The notes under the pieces are model-generated. The model saw nothing but the letters and a program-made list of their open reading frames with translations, did not search any database and had not been told where the DNA came from. The position numbers and the translations under genes are program-made. From Plantactinospora soyae (GTDB lineage Bacteria > Actinomycetota > Actinomycetes > Mycobacteriales > Micromonosporaceae), in contig NZ_JADBEB010000001.1 in NCBI RefSeq assembly GCF_014874095.1, positions 9,486,001-9,550,000 on the forward strand: 64,000 bases of DNA. The letters run 5' to 3'. Below are positions 50,968 to 59,861 of the stretch, piece by piece (the stretch's first letter is position 1; the number at the start of each line of letters is the position of its first letter).

Positions 50968-53900
50968 CCGCGCGGTGGACGACTTCCTCGGTCGTCAGCG
51001 GGCTCCGTGGATGGTGGCTCAGGCACATCGGCGCCTGCATCTTGACGAACCGGGCGCCTTCGACCCCGGCGTAGAACTGCCCGGTCCGCATCTTGCCGAC
51101 ATCGGAGATATCGGCGCCCTTCGCCCTGGCCACGTCCCGGGCCGCCTCGATCTGGACCGGCGCGGTCAGCAGGCCGAAGAGTTGGCTGGCGGCGTTGCCG
51201 GGGATCTGGTTGTGCAGCGCCTTCGGCGCCTGGGTGGCGAAGACCAGGCCCAGCCCGTACTTGCGGGCCTGCGAGGTCAGAGCCAGAGTGCTCTCCGTGC
51301 AGGCGGTGACGGCGCCGGACGGGGCCAGGGTCTGGGCCTCGTCCATCACGAAGAGTCCACCGAGTGGCCGGTCGCCGGCCGGATGACGCTTGATCCAGGT
51401 GAACAGGGCGAGTTGCAACTGGTTGACGAAGCTCTGCCGTTGGTGGCCTTCGGACAACCCGACGAAACTGATCACCGACACCCGGGCTCGCCGGCCCGGC
51501 TCCGGGGTGAGCAGTACACCGGGATCGACGGGCGTACCGGCGCCGCCGAACAGCGGATCGTTGATCAGCGCCGCCTTGAGCAGCTGCGCCATGCCGGCCG
51601 CCAGCTTCGGGGCGCCGTCGAGCTGGCTCACCCCCTCCGGCAGGTCATTCAGCACTTCGGCGAACTCGCGCAGGTCGTGGGCGCCGGTCCGGGCGTAGCT
51701 GATCAGCGCCTCGCGCAGCACGGCCCGACCGAGCCGCGCCTTGTCCGTACCGCCGTCCACCCGGGCGTGCGGGGCGAGCGTGGCAACGGCGGCGTTCACC
51801 GCTGCGGTGAACCCGTCCGGGTCGTCGAGTACGTCGGCGAACCTGGGCAGCGGCTGGAAGGTCAGCGGCCGGCCACCCTGCCGTCCTGGCGTCCAGATCA
51901 CCACGTCCGTCTCGGACAGGTACGTCGCTGCCAGGTCGGCGTCGTCCGGCCCCCACCCGTTCGGCGGTGCCGGCCACGCCTCGCCGAGCCGGGCCAGGTC
52001 GTTGTTCGGGTCGAGGACGATGGCGGAGACGCCGCGCAGGGCGCATTCCTCGACCAGCCGGCGGATCAGGACGGTCTTGCCGGAGCCGGAGCCGGCGAAA
52101 ATGACCGTGTGGCGGCGCAGCGATTCGAGATCGATCCGTACCGGATCGGGTCGCCCGGCGACCGTTCCGAGCACCACACGCTCAGGGTCGATCCCGGCGA
52201 CCGGCTCGGCACCGCGGGTCGGGGCCCGGTCGTCGGCTCGACGCGACTCGACGAGGCCCACCGGTTCGGACGTCGGCTCAGCGGGCCCGGCCGCGGATCC
52301 ATCGGACCGTGGCGTTGCCGGGACCGATGCCCGCCCGACCGCCCGGACGGGCGGAGACACCGGCGGCTCGGCCTCTGGTCGCGATGCCTGCTCCGCCATC
52401 GGCTGCGGTTCCGGTAGCGGCTGCGGTCCGGGATCCAGCGGCGCGACCGGTGGTTGCGGTGGCACCGTGGCTTCAGGCTGCCAGCCGCCCAACGCTTCCC
52501 GCAGGCAGGCGATGTCCGACGCCGGCCGCCGGTCGGCGAACCACGGCCGCAGAGTCTCCAACCCATAGTTCCGGATGAGCTGCTCAAGGGCGGTCAACCG
52601 GCTGATGTCCGCGGCGGGGAAGAGGATCGTCCGGCCGCCGGCCCGCGCGAAGGCGTCCAGCAGTTCGCGGGTACGGGCACCGGCCGACCACTGTGTGCTG
52701 CGCAGCAGGAAGAGCCTGCGCTTGGCGATTCCCTCGGTCAGCCCGGCGGTGGTGATGGCGTTGCGGATCCGGTTGAGCGCGGCGATGTGGTGCGGGGCGG
52801 AGATCGCTCGGAACGACCAGTGCTCCTCGTCCTCACTCTCCTCGTCGAGGCTGTGTCGCAACCGGGCGTGCAGGGCCGGTTTCCCGCCGGCAGGAAGTGG
52901 ATCGAGGCTGAACGCGTCGGCGGAACCACCCTGTGCGGCTATCCACGCGGTCAGGCCGGCCTGGAGCAGCACCGGAACCCTCGCGTCCTCGGACTGCTGG
53001 CGTACGGCCGGCTCGGGATCGGCTCCGGCGATCAACTCCGCGTACCGGATGTCGATCTTGCCGAACTCGTCCAGCTGACTCCTGGGTTGCGGCGTCCGGA
53101 CCGCCGGGGCTTCTTCGCCAACGGTGTTCACCTGGTCGTCGGCCGAGTGCAGCAGGTGCGTGAGCTCCCGTACCTCGCCGGCCGCCAGACAGGCCCGGAC
53201 GTGGGTGTCGATCCGGCGCAGCAGCTCACGCGGGGTGAACCCGACGACCTCGTCGAACGCGGAGGGGTGGATGGGCCACGTCGGATACGCGGGCCGGAAG
53301 CCGAGCTCGTCGAAGACCATCGCGAAGCGCTTCTCGACCAGCTCCCGCCCCACCTCGGTGGAGGGGATCTCCTTGAGCCAGACGGCTTCCCGGAACCGGT
53401 CCTGGACCGTGTCGGTGGCCTGCTCCTTAACGTTCTGCCAGGTCTGCGGCAGGCAGGAGACGACCGAGAGCGATCGCCGGGTGGTCTCGCGCAACGACAT
53501 CAGGCCACTGGCGATCTGCTCCAGCAGCAACGACGTCTGCCAGTCGGTCTCCCCCCTGACGTCGCGATTGGTCGACTTCACGGACTGGGCGACCATCAGA
53601 TCGATCTGGTCGACCGCGATCACCGTCGGGCCGACCATGGCCAGCAACCGGGACGTGTCCCGGACCACCTCCTGGGGCGCCCGCTTGTTGCGCCGTACGC
53701 CCCAGCCTGCCCGCATGCCGGGCTCCTCCTCGTCGCTGGAACAGAGGAAGTCGTAGCCGATGTCCTGCAGGGCGGAGGATTCGGCCGCGTAGAGGACCAG
53801 CGCCCGGGCGGTGTCCTGGCATTCGGTGCCGATCTGCCGGTTCGTCTTACGAATCAGGTCGACGAAGGCGTCGAGCGCGGACCGGCTGAGCTCGGTGTCC

Positions 53901-54337
53901 CCGATGACCGCCCGGCGTACCGCCCGCTGGGCGCCGACCAGGTCGGCCAGGCGGCGCAGGAACGTACGCAGTTGTGTCGTCCCGTCCGGCATCGGCCTGG
54001 CGAAGTCCGCCAGCATCGACATCGCGGTGCTGCGCCAGAACGCGCTGGCCTCCAGCAGGCTGACCAGGAAGAAGAAGCCGCCGCCCAGTTGCACCTCATG
54101 GCGTACCACGCCGAGCAGGTGCGTCTTGCCGGTGCCACGCTGACCGAGGATGGCGACGCCCACCGGGCTGGAGTCGGCGCTGCGGTCCGCCTCCGCGACA
54201 CTGTCCAGCACCGTCCTGGCGATGTCGCGATGGAGGCCCTCGACGTGGAACGGCGTCGGTTTCCACACGTCGTCCGGGGTCGGAGCCCAGTTGAACCGCA
54301 GCGCGGCCAGGGCCCGCCGCTCCTCCTCGGCCATCAT
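50945..54337 (-). CDS. Dual P-loop protein: Orc/Cdc6-like AAA+ fused to HerA/FtsK-like ATPase
   Basis: A 1130-residue cytoplasmic protein. Module 1 (about 1-400): Walker A GQRGTGKT at 65-72, Walker B TVIAVDQI at 238-245, and a winged helix-like stretch after 355, as in Orc1/Cdc6-type AAA+ proteins. A middle segment (450-615) of unknown fold is followed by a Pro-rich linker (620-715). Module 2 (720-1110): GSGSGKT at 749-755, DPNND (776-780) and LFVMDEAQ at 995-1002, then SQARKYGLGLVFATQAP, typical of HerA/FtsK translocases (DUF87). Coupled to the upstream winged-helix gene by an ATGA overlap. HerA ATPases are frequent in anti-phage systems; no nuclease is fused or adjacent. Confidence 0.88.
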   Translation of the reverse strand: MMAEEERRALAALRFNWAPTPDDVWKPTPFHVEGLHRDIARTVLDSVAEADRSADSSPVGVAILGQRGTGKTHLLGVVRHEVQLGGGFFFLVSLLEASAFWRSTAMSMLADFARPMPDGTTQLRTFLRRLADLVGAQRAVRRAVIGDTELSRSALDAFVDLIRKTNRQIGTECQDTARALVLYAAESSALQDIGYDFLCSSDEEEPGMRAGWGVRRNKRAPQEVVRDTSRLLAMVGPTVIAVDQIDLMVAQSVKSTNRDVRGETDWQTSLLLEQIASGLMSLRETTRRSLSVVSCLPQTWQNVKEQATDTVQDRFREAVWLKEIPSTEVGRELVEKRFAMVFDELGFRPAYPTWPIHPSAFDEVVGFTPRELLRRIDTHVRACLAAGEVRELTHLLHSADDQVNTVGEEAPAVRTPQPRSQLDEFGKIDIRYAELIAGADPEPAVRQQSEDARVPVLLQAGLTAWIAAQGGSADAFSLDPLPAGGKPALHARLRHSLDEESEDEEHWSFRAISAPHHIAALNRIRNAITTAGLTEGIAKRRLFLLRSTQWSAGARTRELLDAFARAGGRTILFPAADISRLTALEQLIRNYGLETLRPWFADRRPASDIACLREALGGWQPEATVPPQPPVAPLDPGPQPLPEPQPMAEQASRPEAEPPVSPPVRAVGRASVPATPRSDGSAAGPAEPTSEPVGLVESRRADDRAPTRGAEPVAGIDPERVVLGTVAGRPDPVRIDLESLRRHTVIFAGSGSGKTVLIRRLVEECALRGVSAIVLDPNNDLARLGEAWPAPPNGWGPDDADLAATYLSETDVVIWTPGRQGGRPLTFQPLPRFADVLDDPDGFTAAVNAAVATLAPHARVDGGTDKARLGRAVLREALISYARTGAHDLREFAEVLNDLPEGVSQLDGAPKLAAGMAQLLKAALINDPLFGGAGTPVDPGVLLTPEPGRRARVSVISFVGLSEGHQRQSFVNQLQLALFTWIKRHPAGDRPLGGLFVMDEAQTLAPSGAVTACTESTLALTSQARKYGLGLVFATQAPKALHNQIPGNAASQLFGLLTAPVQIEAARDVARAKGADISDVGKMRTGQFYAGVEGARFVKMQAPMCLSHHPRSPLTTEEVVHRAATATPER

Positions 54338-55011
54338 GACGAGATGGCGAGAAGGTGCTTGTCCTGGTTGCCGATGCTCACTGCGGCGGCGCGCTCCTCC
54401 GGTCTGAGTACCTTCTGGTTCGACTCGGGAACCAGGTGGACGTCCCGTTCCCGGTTGAGCCGGATCAGGGCGGCGTCAACCTCCGTACGGGACAGGTCGT
54501 CGAGCGCGGAGCGCAGGTCGGAGAGCATGACGTAGTCACCCGGCTTGGCGGCCAGCTCCTGGTACGCCCGCCGTACCAGGATGGCCGGGTCGGCCTCCTG
54601 GCCCGCCGGTGGGTCGGTGACCGTCGACGGCGCGGCGGCGAGCGCCGAGATGACGTCGCCACCGTTGATCTGCAACCGGAACAGGTCGTCGGCCCGTACG
54701 CCCGAATGGTCGATCAGCCGACGCAGGAAGTCCAGTGCGACGTAGAGCGTGCCACCGGCGCTGCCCGCACTCTTCGGTGTCTCCGCCCCCAACTCCTCGG
54801 CTGCCCGGCGCCATCCGTCGTCGGTCAGGGCCAGGGTGATCGGTTTCTCGGTGACGTCGATCAGTTCGAGGGACACCAGTTTGCGGCGATGCTCGGCCTT
54901 CAGGCCAATTCCGGCAATATTGGTGAAGTAGGTCTGCGGCAGTGGGGTTGCCTTGATCATTAGCGTGACGAGAATGCACCGCTCAACGAGCGAAAGTTCC
55001 TTTTCCGGCAT
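54334..55011 (-). CDS. Double winged-helix protein, partner of the HerA-type ATPase
   Basis: A 225-residue protein from ATG 55011, with GAGGAG 7 bases upstream. The N-terminal winged helix (about 1-75) reads LSLVERCILVTLMIKATPLP...HRRKLVSLELIDV. A C-terminal one (about 150-225) reads MLSDLRSALDDLSRTEVDAALIRLNRERDVHLVPESNQKVLRPEERAAAVSIGNQDKHLLAI, a motif I associate with accessory proteins of defence-type ATPases. Stop overlaps the ATPase start (ATGA). It could be a DNA-binding sensor or adaptor for the ATPase. Confidence 0.8.
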   Translation of the reverse strand: MPEKELSLVERCILVTLMIKATPLPQTYFTNIAGIGLKAEHRRKLVSLELIDVTEKPITLALTDDGWRRAAEELGAETPKSAGSAGGTLYVALDFLRRLIDHSGVRADDLFRLQINGGDVISALAAAPSTVTDPPAGQEADPAILVRRAYQELAAKPGDYVMLSDLRSALDDLSRTEVDAALIRLNRERDVHLVPESNQKVLRPEERAAAVSIGNQDKHLLAISS

Positions 55012-55389
55012 GCGGATGCTCCTCTGTGGCACGAGCTTTCACCACGTCCACGGTGATGATCAAAGGCTCGGGGTGGCCGGTGATCCAGGTCTGGCAACGG
55101 GGTGGCCCCGCGCACGGGCCGATTCTGCCGAGGCCGCCCGACAAGCGCAAGGTCAAGTATCCGGCTGCAGATAACCGACAGCGTCGACTGAGTGGATCTT
55201 CAGTAGTGCAGCGTGGACGGTGTGACTGAAACACCTGTTCGGGGCGGTGGCGAGTGATCATGTATCCGACCGTTGCCAAATAACGAAGGCAAGAGGCAGC
55301 ATGACTAGTCGACGAGAGGCCGGTCGGCATTGTCGACGCGCTGACCCTCTCGTTTCGCCCTTTCGCCGGACCAACCACGGAGGTGACCG
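55012..55389. other. 378-bp divergent control region of the conflict locus
   Basis: It separates the leftward winged-helix/HerA operon from the rightward Trypco1/STAND operon. It is less GC-rich than the rest. A 67-codon open frame (55026-55229, GTG start) is possible but unsupported. The part near 55250-55300 is AT-richer and a likely promoter area. No palindrome as clear as in the other regulators was found. Confidence 0.55.
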
Positions 55390-55719
55390 GTGCAGTCTGA
55401 GGTGGTCCGCTACCAGGTCGACGACAAGACGGTCGCGCTGATCGAGGTCCAACCGCTCGCCGGCTTTCAGCCCGCCGGAGTCGGCGATGTCGCCGGCTGG
55501 GTGCGGGAATCCGCCGCGCCGGCGGTCGCCGCCGCGCGAGAGTTGTTGGAGCAGGTGAAGGCCGTCTCCCCGGATGCCGTCGAGGTGAAGTTCGGAATCA
55601 AGGCGACCGGAACGGCGAATTGGGTGGTCGCCAAGGCGGCGACCGAGGGCAACTTCGAAGTCACTCTCCACTGGCATCCGAACGGATCCTCGGAGCGCGA
55701 CACCGGGTCGCGGCATTGA
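55390..55719 (+). CDS. Trypco1 (trypsin-co-occurring domain 1) protein
   Basis: A 109-residue protein; GTG 55390 has GGAGG 6 bases upstream. It matches the CU044_2847/Trypco1 family: VVRYQVDDKTVALIEVQPLAGFQP, a helix with VRESAAPAVAAARELLEQVK, and DAVEVKFGIKATGTANWVVAKAATEGNFEVTLHWHP. The family is named for its co-occurrence with trypsin-like domains in bacterial conflict systems. It ends 15 bp before the trypsin-STAND gene and is clearly in the same operon. Its biochemical role is unknown; it may be a regulator or substrate of the protease. Confidence 0.88.
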   Translation: MQSEVVRYQVDDKTVALIEVQPLAGFQPAGVGDVAGWVRESAAPAVAAARELLEQVKAVSPDAVEVKFGIKATGTANWVVAKAATEGNFEVTLHWHPNGSSERDTGSRH

Positions 55720-55734
55720 CGGACGGAGTGGCCG

Positions 55735-58700
55735 GTGACAGCCGTCCCTGACGACAGCCCGTGGGCCGTCGCCCTCCACAGGGGAGGGAGCCAGGACGCG
55801 CCGGTCGGTACCGGCATCGTCATCGACACGAACCTCGTCCTCACCTGTCACCACGTGGCCTGCACTCCCGACGGGAACCTGCACGAGGATCTGTGGGTCG
55901 CCTTCCCGCTCGCATCGAAGGTCAACTACTTCGATCGGCGCAGGGTTCGGCAATGCCTGCACGACGGTAAGCGGGCGGCCCACGTCGACCTGGTCGTACT
56001 CGAACTCGTCGAGCCGGTGCCGGCCTCCGTCGCTCCGGCGAGGCTCCGCTGCCTGCAACCCAGGCCGCTGCTCGGCCGTCCCTTCTGGGCGTACGGGTTC
56101 CCGGCCGGAATCATCGGCGGAACCCCCGTCACCGGCACCTTCACCGAGATCGGTGGCTGGGGACACGTCATGATCAATAGCGGCACCGGCGGTACGTTGA
56201 GCAAGGGGTTCAGCGGCGGCGCCGTCTGGTCGCCGGAATACCAGGCGGTGATCGGGGTCGTCGTCTCCGCCGATGCCCAGGGCAAGGGTCAGGCCGTGAC
56301 GCTGCACTACGCCGACGAACAGCTCCCGGAGATGAAGCTGGGGACACTGTCCGCATGGCGGGCCGAGGACGCCGACGACACCGCCCTGTCCGCCTGGGGT
56401 TGGGCCCTCAGCGCCGACGGTGAGGCCGGTCGCCACTGGCTGCCCCGGGCCCGTGGCGTCGCGGTCGACACCGAAGGCGGCGCCCGGTTCCGTGGCCGGA
56501 CCGCGGCCCTGCGGCGGATCGTCGACTGGATCGACGGGCCGGCGACGGTCGCCCGGCCACTGGTCGTCACCGGATCGCCCGGGGTGGGGAAGTCCGCCGC
56601 CCTCGGCCGGATCGTCACCACCGCGGACCGGCAGATCCGCGCGACCCTACCTGGCAGCGACGTCGCCGTCCGGGCCTCGATCGGCTCGGTCTCGTGCGCG
56701 GTACACGCGAAGGGCAAGACCGCCATCGAGGTGGCGACGGAGATCGCCCGCGCGGTCGCCGTCGACCTGCCCGGCACACCGGCCGACCTGATGCCGGCGG
56801 TACGCGAACGGCTGAGCCGCCGGCCCACCCGGTTCGCCCTGATCATCGACGCGCTCGACGAGACGGCGGACCCGGGGCAGGCCAGGGTGGTCGTCAACGA
56901 CATCCTGCTGCCACTGGCCCGCGAGTGCGGCCAGTACGGGGTCCGGGTGGTGGTCGGCACCCGTCGCTCGGACGACCGGGGCGATCTGATCGCCTGCCTC
57001 GGTGACGACGCCGAGCTGATCGACCTGGACACGCCGGAGTACTTCGCCGAACCCGATCTCGCCAACTACGCACAGGCGACCCTGCAACTGCTCGGTGCCG
57101 AGCGGCCCGCCAACCCGTACGCCGACGCCAGCACGGCCGCACCACTCGCCCGCCGGATAGCCGCCCTGGCGAAGGGGAACTTCCTCGTCGCCGGCCTCGT
57201 CGCGCGGGCACACGCGTTGCGGGACACCGGACCCGTCGACCCGGCATCCGTGTCGTTCACCGCCACCGTCGCACACGCGCTGGACGCCTACCTCTCCGGC
57301 CTGCCGACGGCGGGCTCGACCCCTGCCAGGCTGGCGCTCACCGCCCTGGCGTACGCCGAGACACCGGGACTGCCGCTGTCCCTGTGGCAGACCGCGGTAG
57401 CGGCCCTCGGCGGTACGGTCACCGAGGCGGAACTTGGCGGCTTCGCCCGTACCTCGGCGGCCAACTTCCTGGTCGAGACGGGTGGCGGCGCGCAGCCCGC
57501 GTACCGGTTGTTCCACCAGGCTCTCAACGACGCGTTGCTCGCGGACCGCGACGTCCGGGCGTCCCGCCGCGACGACCAGCGCCGGCTCGTCTCCGCCTGG
57601 GCCGGCCCGGCCGGTGCCAACGGTTGGGCGGACGCCCCCGACTACCTGCTGCGGTCGCTGCCACAGCACGCCGTCCGGGCCGGGCTCGTCGAACGGCTGC
57701 TCGCCGACGAGGACTACCTGCTGCACGCGCACCTGGACCGGTTGCTCACGGTCGTCGACGCGGAGCAGGCGCCGATGGCGCCGCTGCCGGATGCCCGAGC
57801 GAGGCTGCTCCAGCGCACCCCGCTGGCGGTGGCGGCGGAACCGGCCGAGCGAGCCGCACTCTTCTCGGTCGTCGATCGCCTCGACCACCTCGGCAGCGGA
57901 ATCGTGGCCGGCGCGGCACCGTACCGTGCCCGATGGGCGCATACTCCGCCCCGGCAGGAACGCAGCGTGCTGGACGGGCACTCACAGGCCGTCTACGACG
58001 TCGCCGCTGTCGAGATCGACAATCGACGGTTGCTCGCCTCCGTCGGCGACGACGGCACCGTCCGACTCTGGGATCCGCTGACCAATCAGGCCGAGCAGGT
58101 CTTCACCTGCCACGACGACACGATCCGCGGAGTGTGCGCCATCCGGACCGGTGGCGGCGAGGTGCTGATCGCCACCGCCAGCCACGACGGCACGATCGGC
58201 CTGTGGGATCCGCGAACCGGCCACCGCCGGCACGAACTACGTGGGCACGGCGACTGGGTACGGAACGTCTGCGCCGTTCCCCTTCCCGGTGGTGACCTGC
58301 TCGCGTCGGCCGGAGACGACCGGACGGTGCGGGTGTGGGATCCGGTCACCGGAGCTGCCCGGTACGAGTTGACCGGGCACGCCGGCTGGGTGACGGCGGT
58401 GACGTACGTGCCGGCCGGTGACCGCCATCTCCTGGCGTCCACCGGATACGACGGCACGATCCGGATCTGGGAGCCGACCGCCGGAAGTGTGCCGACGCTG
58501 GTTCTCGCCGGCCACACCGGATGGGTCACCACCCTGTACGCGGTCCACGCGCCCGGCGGCACCCTGCTCGCCTCGGCGGGCTACGACGGCACGGTGCGGC
58601 TGTGGAATCCACTGACCGGTCAGCCTGTTCAGGTCCTCGACACCGGCGGGCCGGTGACCGATCTCTGCACGGTCGACACGGACGAGGGTTGCCTGCTGGT

Positions 58701-59793
58701 GTCCACCGGTGAGGACGGCCTCATCCGGTTGTGGGAGGTGCCGACCTGGAAACAGCGACCGAGCCTGCGCGGACATGCGAGCTGGATCCGGGCGGTGTGC
58801 GAGCTACGGACGGCGAAGGACCGGATGCTGGCTACCGCCGGGGACGACGGCACGGTCCGGTTGTGGGATCCGGCCGGCGGCCAGCCGGACACGGTCGCCG
58901 ACCAGGACAGGCTCGGATCGGTGCGCGCGATCTGCCGGATCCCGGGCGAGCGGCCGGTACTTGCCGCCTCGGGCGACGTCGACGGCCAGGTGCGACTCTG
59001 GGACGCCCACACCGGCGAGCGGCTGCTGGAGTTCGCCACGCCGGGGGGCGCCGTCAACGCGATGTGCGCGGTCGCGGACGACGAGGAACCCCTGGTCCTC
59101 ACGGCCCAGGATGACAACGTGGTCGGATCGTGGGACGCCCGGGACGGTTCGCTGGTACGGGAGATGAGCGATCACCACGATCGGGTCACGGCGGTCTGCC
59201 CGATCGTCGTGAACGGTGAGACGTTGATCGCCTCTGCCGGCGACGACCAGACCATCCGGCTGTGGCACCCGCACACCGGCGGCGTACGCGCGGTTCTGCT
59301 CGGGCACGTCACCCGTACCTGGGTCACCGCGCTGGCCACGGTCAGTTGGCCGGGTTTCGAGACGCTCGCCTCGGCGGACGAGAGTGGCACCGTGATGCTG
59401 TGGGGTGGTGGTGATACCCCGCTCTGGGCCCAGCAGGGCCACCAGGATGCCGTGACCGCGCTCTGCGGTGTCACGGTCGCCGGCCGCCCGGCGCTGCTGT
59501 CGGCCAGCGCCGACCACACGATCCGGATGTGGGACGCCGAGCAGGGCCAGCCGGTCCGATGGTTCACCGGGCACTCTGCCGCGGTGACCGGGCTGAGCCT
59601 GGTACGGGTCGGCGGTCGGGACCTGTTCGCGTCGACGAGCCGGGACCGTACGGTGCGGATCTGGGATCCGATGAGCGGTCGACTGGTGCTCACGATCCCC
59701 GTCTACCATCCGGCGCTGGCGTGCTGCGTAGTCGGCGACACTCTGGTGGTGGGTCTGGACCAGGGCTTGCTGGCGCTCGCGATCACCGATTGA
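55735..59793 (+). CDS. Trypsin-STAND NTPase-WD40 protein (NLR-like)
   Basis: A 1352-residue protein; GTG 55735 with GGAG nearby. Domain 1 (about 1-200): S1 protease with His40 in VLTCHHVA, Asp85 in VDLVVLEL and Ser160 in GFSGGAVW, so the triad is complete; no signal peptide, so it acts inside the cell. Domain 2 (about 245-720): STAND NTPase with Walker A GSPGVGKS at 280-287 and Walker B FALIIDALDE at 367-376, then helical regions. Domain 3 (about 738-1352): thirteen clear WD40 repeats and a degenerate last one, enough for two seven-blade propellers. By analogy with NLR-type and Avs proteins, ligand binding by the propellers would release the protease. Confidence 0.93.
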   Translation: MTAVPDDSPWAVALHRGGSQDAPVGTGIVIDTNLVLTCHHVACTPDGNLHEDLWVAFPLASKVNYFDRRRVRQCLHDGKRAAHVDLVVLELVEPVPASVAPARLRCLQPRPLLGRPFWAYGFPAGIIGGTPVTGTFTEIGGWGHVMINSGTGGTLSKGFSGGAVWSPEYQAVIGVVVSADAQGKGQAVTLHYADEQLPEMKLGTLSAWRAEDADDTALSAWGWALSADGEAGRHWLPRARGVAVDTEGGARFRGRTAALRRIVDWIDGPATVARPLVVTGSPGVGKSAALGRIVTTADRQIRATLPGSDVAVRASIGSVSCAVHAKGKTAIEVATEIARAVAVDLPGTPADLMPAVRERLSRRPTRFALIIDALDETADPGQARVVVNDILLPLARECGQYGVRVVVGTRRSDDRGDLIACLGDDAELIDLDTPEYFAEPDLANYAQATLQLLGAERPANPYADASTAAPLARRIAALAKGNFLVAGLVARAHALRDTGPVDPASVSFTATVAHALDAYLSGLPTAGSTPARLALTALAYAETPGLPLSLWQTAVAALGGTVTEAELGGFARTSAANFLVETGGGAQPAYRLFHQALNDALLADRDVRASRRDDQRRLVSAWAGPAGANGWADAPDYLLRSLPQHAVRAGLVERLLADEDYLLHAHLDRLLTVVDAEQAPMAPLPDARARLLQRTPLAVAAEPAERAALFSVVDRLDHLGSGIVAGAAPYRARWAHTPPRQERSVLDGHSQAVYDVAAVEIDNRRLLASVGDDGTVRLWDPLTNQAEQVFTCHDDTIRGVCAIRTGGGEVLIATASHDGTIGLWDPRTGHRRHELRGHGDWVRNVCAVPLPGGDLLASAGDDRTVRVWDPVTGAARYELTGHAGWVTAVTYVPAGDRHLLASTGYDGTIRIWEPTAGSVPTLVLAGHTGWVTTLYAVHAPGGTLLASAGYDGTVRLWNPLTGQPVQVLDTGGPVTDLCTVDTDEGCLLVSTGEDGLIRLWEVPTWKQRPSLRGHASWIRAVCELRTAKDRMLATAGDDGTVRLWDPAGGQPDTVADQDRLGSVRAICRIPGERPVLAASGDVDGQVRLWDAHTGERLLEFATPGGAVNAMCAVADDEEPLVLTAQDDNVVGSWDARDGSLVREMSDHHDRVTAVCPIVVNGETLIASAGDDQTIRLWHPHTGGVRAVLLGHVTRTWVTALATVSWPGFETLASADESGTVMLWGGGDTPLWAQQGHQDAVTALCGVTVAGRPALLSASADHTIRMWDAEQGQPVRWFTGHSAAVTGLSLVRVGGRDLFASTSRDRTVRIWDPMSGRLVLTIPVYHPALACCVVGDTLVVGLDQGLLALAITD

Positions 59794-59814
59794 CCCGGAT
59801 CAGGACAGCTGGCG

Positions 59815-59844
59815 CCGGCCCGGGACTGTTCGGTCCCGGGCCGG
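59815..59844. terminator. Bidirectional hairpin between convergent genes
   Basis: A perfect 12-bp stem CCGGCCCGGGAC with a 6-base TGTTCG loop, 21 bp after the STAND stop and 17 bp before the stop of the phosphoesterase. Confidence 0.85.
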
Positions 59845-59861
59845 TCGTCGCGTGCCGTCCG

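Noticed and set aside
52454-54535. 693-codon plus-strand open frame
   Set aside because: Antisense to the dual ATPase gene, which shows two complete Walker sets on the minus strand.
55026-55229. 67-codon open frame in the conflict-locus control region
   Set aside because: No ribosome site at normal spacing, no recognisable motif; would overlap the winged-helix leader.
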